Shown here: piece by piece, positions 25,743 to 34,314 of the stretch
How the letters are laid out: each line of letters opens with the position of its first letter
Position numbering within the stretch: position 1 is the first letter of the stretch
Source: Planctomycetaceae bacterium
GTDB taxonomy: Bacteria > Planctomycetota > Planctomycetia > Planctomycetales > Planctomycetaceae
Reading direction: 5' to 3'
Assembly (NCBI GenBank): GCA_947476295.1
Contig: CANJQC010000039.1
Span: 1-40,925, forward strand
DNA: 40,925 nt
Translations under genes and position numbers: made by a program
The notes under the pieces: generated by a model
Told to the model about the DNA's origin: nothing
Databases searched by the model: none
The model's input: the letters and a program-made list of their open reading frames with translations, nothing else

Positions 25743-28700
25743 CTATTCCTTAAAACGTTCCATCGCCAGATCTTTCACCGCGCGCAGATCCAGTTTTCCG
25801 GTCCCCAGCAGCGGGATCTGATCGACAAGGATAAAACCGTTCGTGGACGGGATGAACAGATTCGGCAATCCGGCAGCTTGCAGGCGGTCTATTATCTCCC
25901 GCACGGGTTTCTTAATTGGTCTGTGCAGCACAATCAACTGTTCGCCTTTCTTTGGGTCCGGCACTGCAGTGACAGCACACAGGACTTCCGTTTCGTCGCC
26001 CTGATCTTCTTCCAGGATCTTTGCGATTTCCTGTTCGATCAGAATATGCGGCACCATTTCACCACCAATCTTTGAGAAACGACTCATCCGACCGGTGATG
26101 CGTATAAACCCGTCCTCATCGATCATTGCCATGTCGCCGCTGTTGTACCAGCCGTCCTGAATCAGTTCCGCAGTTTTCTCAGGCTGATTCAGATATCCCA
26201 GCATGATGTTGGGCCCCTTGATTTTGAGCAAACCTTCCTGATTCGCCCCCAGCATCGCGCCGGTTTCCAGATCGATCACGGCAGCGGCAGAACCGGGGAT
26301 GACTCGCCCCACCGTGCCATGCTTCGTTCCGATCTCCAGCTTTGCTTCTTCGCCCATGCGTACCTCGGGAATATTGAACGCAGCCACTGGCGACATTTCC
26401 GTCGTACCATAACCTTCAGTCGGTTCAACCCCGAACTTTTCCTTGAAGGCCACACGCAGATCGTCCGACAATTTTTCCGCACCGACAATCACCAGATTCA
26501 TCGACTTCATTTCTTCGACGGTACAACGCTTCAGATATGACCGCAGGAAGGTGGGCGTCGCGATGAGGATCGTACACTTGTACTTCTCAGTGAGTGACCC
26601 CACGGTCCGGGCATCTAGCGGGTTGAAATGAAACACAGCCGATGGATCGACACTCAGAGGCATCCACATCGTGACGGTGAAGCCGAAACAGTGAAAAAAC
26701 GGCAGCACGCCCAGCAATCGGTCGCTCGACTTCAGCCGCATCAATTCATTCACCGCATCCACATTGGACGTGAGGTTGTGCTGCGACAGGACCACTCCCT
26801 TGGGCTCTCCGGTGGATCCCGATGTAAAGATCACTGCGAGCGGATCATCCGGTTTGATGCGATCAAGCCCCAACCGTCGGCACAGCATCCCGATCGGCAT
26901 CAGCCTGGCCAGCGCAAACGCTTTGGCTTTGTCCGCCCCGGTAATTTGCAGCTTCAGATCTTCCAGATACACGAGTTCGGCATCGAGTTGCATCGGCCGT
27001 TTTTCCATAAACGCGCGACTGGTGAGAATCTGTTTAATGCCGGCTTCACGGATGCAGAAATTGACGAGGTCTACTGTGAGTGTGTAATTCAGATTGACGG
27101 TGACCTTTCCCGCCAGTGAGAGCGCCGCGTTGGCCAGTATGCCACCGACGGAAGGCGGCAGCAGCAGTCCGACGTGCTGAACATCTGGCTTCAGGATTCG
27201 CTCTGTGAGCAGCGCATGAAACGCCAGCGAACCGATCAGCAGTTTGCCACCGGTCAGTTCCGTGCCACTCGAATCTGCGACCTTCATCCGCTTCCATGCC
27301 AGTCGGCACTGCCGAATCAACCGCCGAGCCGGAATTACGCTTCGTTCCTTTCTGAGGAGCACGGATTGAGCATTCAACTGCAGCACAGCATTGCGCACGA
27401 TATCCACATCGTCCACATGCAGTAATGGCTGACCGAACGAAATCGAGACCGGATAAGGCCAGTACTTAGGCTTCTTCCAGATGAACCGTCCGCGTTCGTA
27501 ACTGAAGATGCTGCCCCACAACTCGTCTAGGCAGACTGGCACTACAGGCGCGTCCGTATCTTTCAGGATTCTCAGCATCCCTCGTTCAAATTTCTGCAAC
27601 TGACCGGTTCGACTGATCTTGCCTTCTGCAAAGATGCAGACCAGTTGGCCGCTCAGCAAAGCATCGCGAGCCGTGTTTAGAGAATGAATCAGTGCTCGAG
27701 GTCCATCGCCGCTGCGGATGGGAATAATACCAAATAAATTCGACAGCCGCCGCGCGAGGCGCCCTTGAACGTAGTCGGCATAGGCCACCATCCGAATGGG
27801 TCGTGAACTTGCCAGCAGAATCAGGATACCATCGATCCAGGACACATGATTGGCCACCAGCAGCGCCGGGCCGCGTTCGGGAATGTTTTCGATCCCGTAC
27901 GTACGAACTCGATACACAAATCGACTGAGCAGCCATACAAAAAAACGAATCGTGGCCTGCGGCAACAACCACAGCACATAAATCACAATCGGAATGATGC
28001 TCAGACCCGATATAAGGAAGATCTGCGGAGCGGACATCTTTAACGGTGTCTGAAGCACCCAGAACAGTCCCGAGACAATCAGCATTCCGACCGCCGTCAA
28101 TTGCTGTCCGGCAGCGAGGATTGCCCCCAGTCGGTCATGCGGACTGCGTTCCTGAATGAAGGCCTGCAGGGGAACGTTGAAGAGCCCGCCACCCAGTCCG
28201 ATCACGATCAGCATCGCCCCGGTCATGACGGGGGAGTCAATGGTGAAGTACAACAGGATGCAGGCTAGTCCCATGAGCATGCTTCCGAACGCCACCATTC
28301 CCAGTTCAACTCGACCGTTGGACCACCAGCCAGCCAGCAGGCTTCCTACTCCCACGCCAATCACCAGCATTGCCATGAACGGCCCGGGATTGGAGTTGGG
28401 AGTATCGTCAGCAAGTTCCTGATTGACGAACACATCGATGTTCATTTGAGCCATCGAGGCCAAACACCAGAAGAAGACGATTCCAAGGGTGACTCGAAGT
28501 ATGGCTCGATCTACCATGACCAGCTTGATGTCTCGCCAGGAATCCGTCACCAGATTCCACTGGAACTTTGTGGTGGGGCTGGCAGCAGGAACGTGAGTAA
28601 TCACCATCGCCGCCACTGTTCCGAAAACAGCGGATCCAATCAGAGCGGCTGCGGACATCGACAATCCGAGGACGTGACTTGTCTGAGTCAGATCGGCCAG

Positions 28701-29186
28701 AGCGTATCCGGCGACGGTTCCCACAATGACGGCCACGAGCGTCGCCAGTCCGGACAAGCCGTTGGCAGCGGAGATGTCCGACCTTTTCACAAGCTCCGGA
28801 ATGATCCCCAGCTTGGAAGTTCCGATGAAGGCCGCCTGGATCCCAATGAGAAACAGGATGGCAAACATTGACGGCACGTGAGCCGCATGGATCGCCCAGA
28901 TTCCGGCCGCCATCAGAATGATCTCAACCAGTTTGAGCCAGATAATCGAGGTTCGTTTGCTGAATCGGTCTGCCGCCCAACCGGCCCATGGTGCGAACAG
29001 GACAAACGGCAGCATGAAACAGGCAAGCCCCAGCGACAGCACGACGGTCTCCGCATTTTCCTCTGTCCATCCGAAGTCCTCGTGAAACCTCAATTTTCCA
29101 ATCGGAACAATCAGCCAGCGAAACATGCTGTCGTTGACCGCTGTCAGAAACGTCATCAGCAAATAGCCGACAAACGATGACGACAT
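25743..29186 (-). CDS. aas: LplT-PlsC-Aas type fusion: lysophospholipid flipping and reacylation
   Basis: This 1147-residue protein joins three activities. Residues 1 to about 420 are a 12-helix major-facilitator domain like the lysophospholipid flippase LplT. Residues about 430-620 are a PlsC-type acyltransferase with NHVSWID (H447, D452 of the HxxxxD motif) and a FAEGKISRTGQL block. Residues about 640-1147 are an acyl-ACP/CoA synthetase with the adenylation motif FTSGSTGEPKG (K796), the EGYGTTEMSP block and the NSGDMAMIDEDGFIRITGR region. Together they would import lysophosphatidylethanolamine across the inner membrane and reacylate it. In E. coli, LplT and Aas are separate; fused forms are known elsewhere. 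It is convergent with the NHL gene. The ATG at 29186 is the natural start of the first membrane helix. Confidence 0.92.
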   Translation of the reverse strand: MSSSFVGYLLMTFLTAVNDSMFRWLIVPIGKLRFHEDFGWTEENAETVVLSLGLACFMLPFVLFAPWAGWAADRFSKRTSIIWLKLVEIILMAAGIWAIHAAHVPSMFAILFLIGIQAAFIGTSKLGIIPELVKRSDISAANGLSGLATLVAVIVGTVAGYALADLTQTSHVLGLSMSAAALIGSAVFGTVAAMVITHVPAASPTTKFQWNLVTDSWRDIKLVMVDRAILRVTLGIVFFWCLASMAQMNIDVFVNQELADDTPNSNPGPFMAMLVIGVGVGSLLAGWWSNGRVELGMVAFGSMLMGLACILLYFTIDSPVMTGAMLIVIGLGGGLFNVPLQAFIQERSPHDRLGAILAAGQQLTAVGMLIVSGLFWVLQTPLKMSAPQIFLISGLSIIPIVIYVLWLLPQATIRFFVWLLSRFVYRVRTYGIENIPERGPALLVANHVSWIDGILILLASSRPIRMVAYADYVQGRLARRLSNLFGIIPIRSGDGPRALIHSLNTARDALLSGQLVCIFAEGKISRTGQLQKFERGMLRILKDTDAPVVPVCLDELWGSIFSYERGRFIWKKPKYWPYPVSISFGQPLLHVDDVDIVRNAVLQLNAQSVLLRKERSVIPARRLIRQCRLAWKRMKVADSSGTELTGGKLLIGSLAFHALLTERILKPDVQHVGLLLPPSVGGILANAALSLAGKVTVNLNYTLTVDLVNFCIREAGIKQILTSRAFMEKRPMQLDAELVYLEDLKLQITGADKAKAFALARLMPIGMLCRRLGLDRIKPDDPLAVIFTSGSTGEPKGVVLSQHNLTSNVDAVNELMRLKSSDRLLGVLPFFHCFGFTVTMWMPLSVDPSAVFHFNPLDARTVGSLTEKYKCTILIATPTFLRSYLKRCTVEEMKSMNLVIVGAEKLSDDLRVAFKEKFGVEPTEGYGTTEMSPVAAFNIPEVRMGEEAKLEIGTKHGTVGRVIPGSAAAVIDLETGAMLGANQEGLLKIKGPNIMLGYLNQPEKTAELIQDGWYNSGDMAMIDEDGFIRITGRMSRFSKIGGEMVPHILIEQEIAKILEEDQGDETEVLCAVTAVPDPKKGEQLIVLHRPIKKPVREIIDRLQAAGLPNLFIPSTNGFILVDQIPLLGTGKLDLRAVKDLAMERFKE

Positions 29187-29540
29187 CAGACGCTGTGGTC
29201 CTGCAGCGGGTACGATGTTCGCTTCAGCACTGGAAATGGCCCTGACTCCTTACTTATTCTGGATGGGATCGAACCTGCAGGGCACATCTGTCACGATACC
29301 GCAGGCCCTTCGTAGTTCTGGAAACCCTGATTGTAGGTTCGCGCAACTCGAGCTGCATTCTCTGTCTCATCGTCCACCAGCGGCGGGAATCGGCTGTATT
29401 CTTTCGTAAACAGTCTGCCGATCTCCATCGCGTATTTCACAGGACGCATGAGCAGTGTACTCTGGACGGCCTGTGATACAATATACACAGAATACACAGA
29501 CAGGTCGGTCCCCACGCGACACCCGGAACTGCATCAACTC
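29187..29540. other. Intergenic stretch between aas and larE
   Basis: About 350 bases, bounded by divergent genes, should hold both promoters. Within it, TACAAT at 29477-29482 is a possible -10 box for larE, without a good -35. ATACACAGA is repeated in tandem (29483-29491 and 29492-29500) just after it. A short minus-strand open frame is described separately. Confidence 0.4.
29291..29449 (-). CDS. Possible small protein (52 residues), unassigned
   Basis: This open frame from the ATG at 29449 gives a hydrophilic 52-residue protein (MRPVKYAMEIGRLFTKEY, then VDDETENAARVARTYNQGF). It has balanced charge and natural-looking composition, unlike most chance frames here. There is no clear Shine-Dalgarno sequence and no family I recognise. 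It lies upstream of aas on the same strand and could be a small gene or the tail of a lost one. Confidence 0.3.
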   Translation of the reverse strand: MRPVKYAMEIGRLFTKEYSRFPPLVDDETENAARVARTYNQGFQNYEGPAVS

Positions 29541-30410
29541 ATGCCATCTTTAGAGCCCCCCGAACCACCACTCAAGGCATCAGCTCAGTCGCTCGTGGCG
29601 AGGCTGCGTTCGTACTGTTCAGTTGCCGTCGCGTTTTCGGGTGGCGTGGACAGTGCTGTGGTGGCGAAAGCAGCAGCCATGGCTTTGGGTGATCGAGCCG
29701 TAGCAGTTACCGCAGTCAGCCCCAGTCTCGCGTCGAGTGAGCTTGAGATCGCGCGCCGTGAAGCGATGCTGATCGGCATTCGTCATGTCGAATTTCAGAC
29801 ATGGGAATTTAGTCGGCCTGAGTACCGTCGAAACGCGGGTGACCGGTGTTTTTTTTGCAAAGACACGCTTTATGAACTGACGCGGTCACGGCTGCAGAAC
29901 CTCGGCGTTGAGGTGATTGTCAACGGAGCCAACACGGATGATCTCGGCGATCACCGCCCGGGAATGCAGGCAGCGGTTAATCACAATATACGCAGCCCGT
30001 TGATTGAAGAAGGGCTGAACAAAGCCGCAGTTCGCGAATTGGCGCGGTACTGGAATCTGTCCGTTGCCGAGAAGCCCGCGTCGCCGTGTCTGTCCAGCCG
30101 CATTGCCTATGGTGTCGAAGTGACTGAAGAACGAGTGTTACGCATTGAACGGGCAGAAGCGTTCCTGAAAACCACCACCGGAATTCTGGAACTTCGCGTA
30201 AGGCACGAGGCGCATGAACTGGCGCGAATCGAAGTGCCAGTCGATCAAGTGGCACTCCTACTGGAGCAGGACCTGCGAGAACGGATTACGAAGGAACTCC
30301 GTTCGCTGGGGTTTCGATTTGTGACCGTCGATCTGGACGGATTTCGGTCTGGCAGCATGAACAGCGTACTGCCGCTTGTGCAATTGCAGTTTGGAATTGA
30401 CGGACGATGA
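29541..30410 (+). CDS. larE: ATP-dependent sulfur transferase LarE
   Basis: This 289-residue PP-loop enzyme helps build the nickel-pincer nucleotide cofactor of lactate racemase-type enzymes by adding sulfur to the pyridinium precursor. The PP-loop is SGGVDS (33-38), followed by the ANTDDLGDHRPG segment. Cysteines C103 and C106 lie in CFFCK, and C183 in ASPCLSSR. C183 aligns with the sacrificial Cys (C176) of the Lactobacillus enzyme. Three cysteines at these places match the LarE type that holds a [4Fe-4S] cluster and recycles sulfur. The ATG at 29541 fits the family's N-terminus; the frame is open earlier, across the promoter region. No larA, larB or larC is in the window. Confidence 0.9.
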   Translation: MPSLEPPEPPLKASAQSLVARLRSYCSVAVAFSGGVDSAVVAKAAAMALGDRAVAVTAVSPSLASSELEIARREAMLIGIRHVEFQTWEFSRPEYRRNAGDRCFFCKDTLYELTRSRLQNLGVEVIVNGANTDDLGDHRPGMQAAVNHNIRSPLIEEGLNKAAVRELARYWNLSVAEKPASPCLSSRIAYGVEVTEERVLRIERAEAFLKTTTGILELRVRHEAHELARIEVPVDQVALLLEQDLRERITKELRSLGFRFVTVDLDGFRSGSMNSVLPLVQLQFGIDGR

Positions 30411-30606
30411 TACACATGTCCGATTCACGGACGCCCGTGCAGGTATTGTTTTCGCTGTCAACCTTCTGTCAGCTTTCCACGACAGACTCCAGCAAGCAGC
30501 GTGACTGGTAAATTTGCAACCTGAGCGTCAACATTGCCGCTTGTGAAAGTTGAAACTGCCGCAGGTTCATCCCGCTTTTTTGCGATTCAGGTTCAGGAGT
30601 CCCCGC

Positions 30607-31680
30607 ATGAAATACCATCGACGTCAGGTTGTCAAAGGAATCGGCGGCACACTTGCACTGTCGCTGCTGTCGGATTCAACTCACGCTGTGCCGAAAGATA
30701 CCAGTGCGAAGCCACGCATTCGGATTGGTCAGATCGGCGTCGGGCACGCGCATGCCAGCAAATTATCCGTGTATCGGAAGTCGCCGGATTACGAAGTCGT
30801 TGGGATTGTGGAACCAAACGCGGAGCTCAGAAAGCAGGCGGAGGTTCAGGAGCCGTTTCGTGACCTGCCCTGGATGACTCAGGAAGAGTTGCTCAACGTA
30901 TCGGAGTTGCAGGCGGTTCTGGTGGAAACGCAGGTCCGCGAATTGCTGGATGTCGCTGAGACCTGCGTCAAGGCTGGTAAGCATGTGCATCTTGACAAAC
31001 CAGCCGGCGAATCACTCGCACAATTTACTCGCATTCTTGAATCTGCATCGCATCAACAGCTGCTGCTGCAGATGGGTTACATGTATCGCTACAACCCGGC
31101 CATCGTGTTGCTGAGAGACTTCCTGAAACGCGGCTGGCTGGGCGACGTTTTTGAAGTTCACACCGTGATGAGCAAAGTCGTCAGCCCCGAAAGTCGTCGG
31201 GAGCTGGCGGAGTTTCGCGGGGGGATCATGTTTGAACTGGGCGGTCACATCGTCGATCTGGTCATCGGTGTGCTCGGAAAGCCTGTACACGTCGCTGCAT
31301 TTCCCCGGCGTGTCGGCACGCAGGATGACAAGCTTATGGACAACATGCTGGCGGTGTTCGAATATCCTCACGCTACGGCAACAGTGAAGTCCAGTGCTGT
31401 CGAAGTGGATGGCGGTGAACGACGACATTTTGTGGTGTGCGGAACTGAGGGAACTTTTCATGTCCAGCCGCTGGATAATCCTTCCGCCCGAGTCACTTTC
31501 TCATCCACCCGCGACACATACATCAAAGGGTATCAGGACGTCACCTTTCCAAAATACGTTCGCTACGTTGAAGATGCCGCAGACATGGCGAAAATCATTC
31601 GAGATGAGAAGGAGTCTGACTTCGCGCCGGATCATGATCTGGCCGTACAGACATCGTTGTTAAAAGCGTCCGGGCTGTGA
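30607..31680 (+). CDS. Tat-exported Gfo/Idh/MocA oxidoreductase
   Basis: This 357-residue protein starts with a twin-arginine-type signal (YHRRQVVKGIGGTLALSLL). The Rossmann half follows: RIRIGQIGVGHAHASK, then HVHLDKPAGES, where the family's EKP motif reads DKP. The C-terminal Gfo/Idh domain contains GGIMFELGGHIVDLVIGVLG with the catalytic-type His, and ends at the GTG start of the next frame. Such exported sugar oxidoreductases are numerous in planctomycetes. They are thought to oxidise sugars or polyols with a bound NAD(P); the substrate here is unknown. The ATG at 30607 has AGGAG eight bases upstream, a strong start. Confidence 0.93.
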   Translation: MKYHRRQVVKGIGGTLALSLLSDSTHAVPKDTSAKPRIRIGQIGVGHAHASKLSVYRKSPDYEVVGIVEPNAELRKQAEVQEPFRDLPWMTQEELLNVSELQAVLVETQVRELLDVAETCVKAGKHVHLDKPAGESLAQFTRILESASHQQLLLQMGYMYRYNPAIVLLRDFLKRGWLGDVFEVHTVMSKVVSPESRRELAEFRGGIMFELGGHIVDLVIGVLGKPVHVAAFPRRVGTQDDKLMDNMLAVFEYPHATATVKSSAVEVDGGERRHFVVCGTEGTFHVQPLDNPSARVTFSSTRDTYIKGYQDVTFPKYVRYVEDAADMAKIIRDEKESDFAPDHDLAVQTSLLKASGL

Positions 31681-32174
31681 ATTCAGTTGCAGATGCACTG
31701 CATAAACTGGCTTGTCTGTGTTTCTGGATCGCAGCAACATTCACGTTTGCCGATGACCTGGTGTCAGACGTGCCATTTGTTTCCGGCTTCGACCGATTCG
31801 GGCGACATGCTGACATTGATCAAGTCACTGCCGGTCGCCTGTTGATCACGGAACTCAGTTGCACGGCTTGCCACGCAGCTGAAGATGCACTGCTGCTCCC
31901 AAAACGCGGGCCTGTGCTGGACTGGCCTGATGCACGAGCCGGAAAATGGGCGAATTGGGTTTGCGGGGAAAATGGAAATCTGTTGCGCTCCCCAGTATCA
32001 AACCCTCTAGTTTTCACTCAAGGCGAAGGAGCGCAACAGGGAGCTCGAGAGGCGTCACTGTTGGGAATACGCTTGGGTTCTATGTTGAGGACATCGCCAA
32101 TGGCCACGTTCACGCATATACCTTTGACTCTGGGCCATTGTGTTCTGTCGATCCCCAAGGACCGCTCCAATTGA
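31677..32174 (+). pseudogene. Truncated exported c-type cytochrome
   Basis: This frame begins at a GTG overlapping the oxidoreductase stop (GTGA), so it was probably coupled to it. It has a signal-like hydrophobic segment (LACLCFWIAATFTFADD). A cytochrome start follows, with a CxxCH heme site (SCTACHAAEDALLLPKRGP) as in PSCyt1-type domains. After about residue 82 the sequence no longer looks like a cytochrome: the expected W/L-rich helices and the Met ligand are not found, and the frame ends at 32174. The protein is far shorter than the large PSCyt1-containing family. I read it as a gene cut near 31925 by a deletion or insertion. Confidence 0.65.
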
Positions 32175-32883
32175 GGCCAACCAGTTTTGCCTTTTTCCGA
32201 CAGTTCACGGATTTTTTTTCTACAAACAGTTCAGGTGCTGTCGGACTGCCAAGAACGTGATCAATTTCCAGATACACTCGGGTCTGTCGACCTGGGCGAT
32301 TCTGGCTTTGATAGACCAGAATTCTTCCCTCCATCGCACCCGGCAAGCCGATGCACAGAACCCGTTGGACTACTGCCTCCCACCGCATCAACTCTGCATA
32401 GTAATCCTAGGCAAATGGGTCACGAGGCCGATCGCTGGATGTTCTTTCCCGACGCTCGCGACACCAAGAACGGTATTTGTGGTCCGAAGGGTTGACCAAT
32501 GAGACATTCCGAATGAATCTGTTCTGCATAGCGGCCCCCATAATCAGTATTAGATCACGACGGTTGACTTCCATGACGGTGTTGCGAAGGAGTGGCGTGT
32601 GGAGACCGTCTGATGAAATCACGAATCGAACTGGAGCGTGCGGTGTGGAGTGAAGAGTAGTTTGGCAGCTGTCATCTCGGAGACATGCAGCGAACGCAGC
32701 GGCTGGTGCGTTATGCGCAGCAAATGGCAGAAAAGCCGGATGCTTCAACACCCAGTCACAGACCGAATATCGGACTGCAGTGCCAATCACCTTGGTATCT
32801 GCACCAGTCACATTTGGTATCACCAGATTTCGCAGCCCCGCTCACGCGCAATCTATCGCTGGATCTGGATATTTGAAGTGAAT
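31925..32883. other. About 0.95 kb of unassigned sequence
   Basis: After the cytochrome signal fades, no recognisable gene appears before the DUF1501 stop at 32884. Two minus-strand frames are open (32823-32407, 138 codons; 32388-32110, 92 codons from ATG). They lack ribosome-binding sites and known motifs. The second has a plausible coding feel (TRVYLEIDHVLGSPTAPELF). An A-T8-C run is at 32211-32220. No terminal inverted repeats or transposase motifs were seen. The stretch may be decayed genes or an insertion. Confidence 0.4.
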
Positions 32884-34314
32884 TTACACGATCTCCTCAA
32901 TAACTTTGCCTTCCAAGAACGTCAGCCGCTCATTTCTACCCTGATGCGGATATGTCAGCAGATGCTGATTGAGCCCCATTTGATGCAGGATGGTGGCGTG
33001 CAGGTCACGAAAGTGACAGGGACGTTCTATCGCACGTAGTCCAATGGCGTCGGTTGCGCCGACGACGCAGCCGCCCCGAATTCCACCTCCGGCCATCCAC
33101 ATACTGAAGCCCAGATTGTGATGGTCTCGGCCGTTAGCCGACTGCGCTTCCGGTGACCGGCCAAACTCCCCGCCCCATACCACCAGCGTTTCATCCAGCA
33201 GTCCGCGGCGTTTCAGATCTGTTAGCAGCCCTGCAATCGGCATGTCTGTTTCACCAGCTTTGCGAAGATGATTTTCCTCGATATCTGCATGTGCGTCCCA
33301 CTGCATCGCGCCTGGGCCACCTCCAGAAACAACGCAGACAAAACGCACTCCTGATTCGACAAGTTTTCGAGCTAACAGGCAACGTTGGCCGTAATCTCGA
33401 GTTGGTTCACGGTCGGCACCGTACAGTGCGAGAGTATCCTTAGTTTCTTTGGAAAGATTCAAAATGTCCGGCGCGCTCATCTGCATTCGAAATGCCAGAT
33501 CGTAGCTGTTGAGGCGGGCCTGAAACTCCTGATCCCCGGGGCGAATCGTGGCTGTGTTTAGTTCGTGGATCAGGTCCAGAGTGCGACGTCGCCCCTCCTG
33601 AGAGACGCCGGTCGGCAGTGCCAAGTTAAGGACAGGTCGGTTGCCAGAACGAAACACGGTCGGTTGAAAAGCCGCCGGCAGGAACCCCTGCATATACATC
33701 GGCTGACCGGCCTCAAGTGCACCGACCGGATCAGGCATCACAACGTATGCTGGCATCGACTGGCTTTCAACGCCCAGGCCATACACCAGCCATGATCCCA
33801 TACTGGGGAAACCGGGATTCAGACGTCCCGAAAACAGTTCATATTGCGCTGCGGAATGAACAACCATATCGCCGTACATGGACCGAATGACGGCAATGTC
33901 GTCGATACACTTCGCCGTATGCGGAAACAGATCGGAAACCTCAATTCCACTCTCACCATGTTTTCTGAAGCGACGTTTCGTACCCAGAATCGTCGTGTCA
34001 CCCTGGATCTGCTGATATTTGGCTTCGCCGAATTCTGCCGGACGTTTGTGACCGTGCAACTCGTTCAAGAGTGGTTTCGGATCAAATGTTTCGAGGTGAC
34101 TTGGGCCACCTGCCATAAACAAGAAGATCACAGATTTCGCTTTGGCTGGCCAGTGACAGGATCGCTCCGCAAGTGAATTCTGCATGCCCGCATCGGACTG
34201 GTTCGCCCGCAACAGCGATGCCATGGCCAGTCCGCCAAATCCACAGCACGCATCGCTGAGCATCTGGCGTCGGCTTAATGGAAATGGTGATTGTAATGTG
34301 TTGTCACGGGACAT
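32884..34314 (-). CDS. Tat-exported DUF1501 protein
   Basis: This 476-residue protein begins with a twin-arginine signal (SRRQMLSDACCGFGGLAMAS). It continues with the DUF1501 pattern: SVIFLFMAGGPSHLETFDPK, GNPVL-type loops, CVVSGGGPGAMQWDAHADIE, then LVVWGGEFGRSPEAQ, GRDHHNLGFSMWMAGGGIRG and a C-terminal HATILHQMGL. The family has an alkaline-phosphatase/sulfatase-like fold and is exported in planctomycetes; its reaction is not established. Its start overlaps the last 11 bases of the upstream PSCyt1/DUF1549/DUF1553 gene, the standard paired layout. An ATG four codons earlier (34326) is equally open; neither has a clear ribosome-binding site, as expected for coupling. Confidence 0.93.
   Translation of the reverse strand: MSRDNTLQSPFPLSRRQMLSDACCGFGGLAMASLLRANQSDAGMQNSLAERSCHWPAKAKSVIFLFMAGGPSHLETFDPKPLLNELHGHKRPAEFGEAKYQQIQGDTTILGTKRRFRKHGESGIEVSDLFPHTAKCIDDIAVIRSMYGDMVVHSAAQYELFSGRLNPGFPSMGSWLVYGLGVESQSMPAYVVMPDPVGALEAGQPMYMQGFLPAAFQPTVFRSGNRPVLNLALPTGVSQEGRRRTLDLIHELNTATIRPGDQEFQARLNSYDLAFRMQMSAPDILNLSKETKDTLALYGADREPTRDYGQRCLLARKLVESGVRFVCVVSGGGPGAMQWDAHADIEENHLRKAGETDMPIAGLLTDLKRRGLLDETLVVWGGEFGRSPEAQSANGRDHHNLGFSMWMAGGGIRGGCVVGATDAIGLRAIERPCHFRDLHATILHQMGLNQHLLTYPHQGRNERLTFLEGKVIEEIV

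Noticed and set aside
26174-26183. Complement of the RNA loop motif inside the aas gene as a possible antisense target
   Set aside because: The aas mRNA is made from the other strand and carries the same sequence as the loop, not its complement. Further copies of CCTGAGAA-type strings occur in coding DNA by chance (e.g. end of the ThuA-like gene).
32407-32823. 138-codon minus-strand frame in the orphan stretch
   Set aside because: No ribosome-binding site, no motif and odd composition. It is mentioned only in the stretch description.
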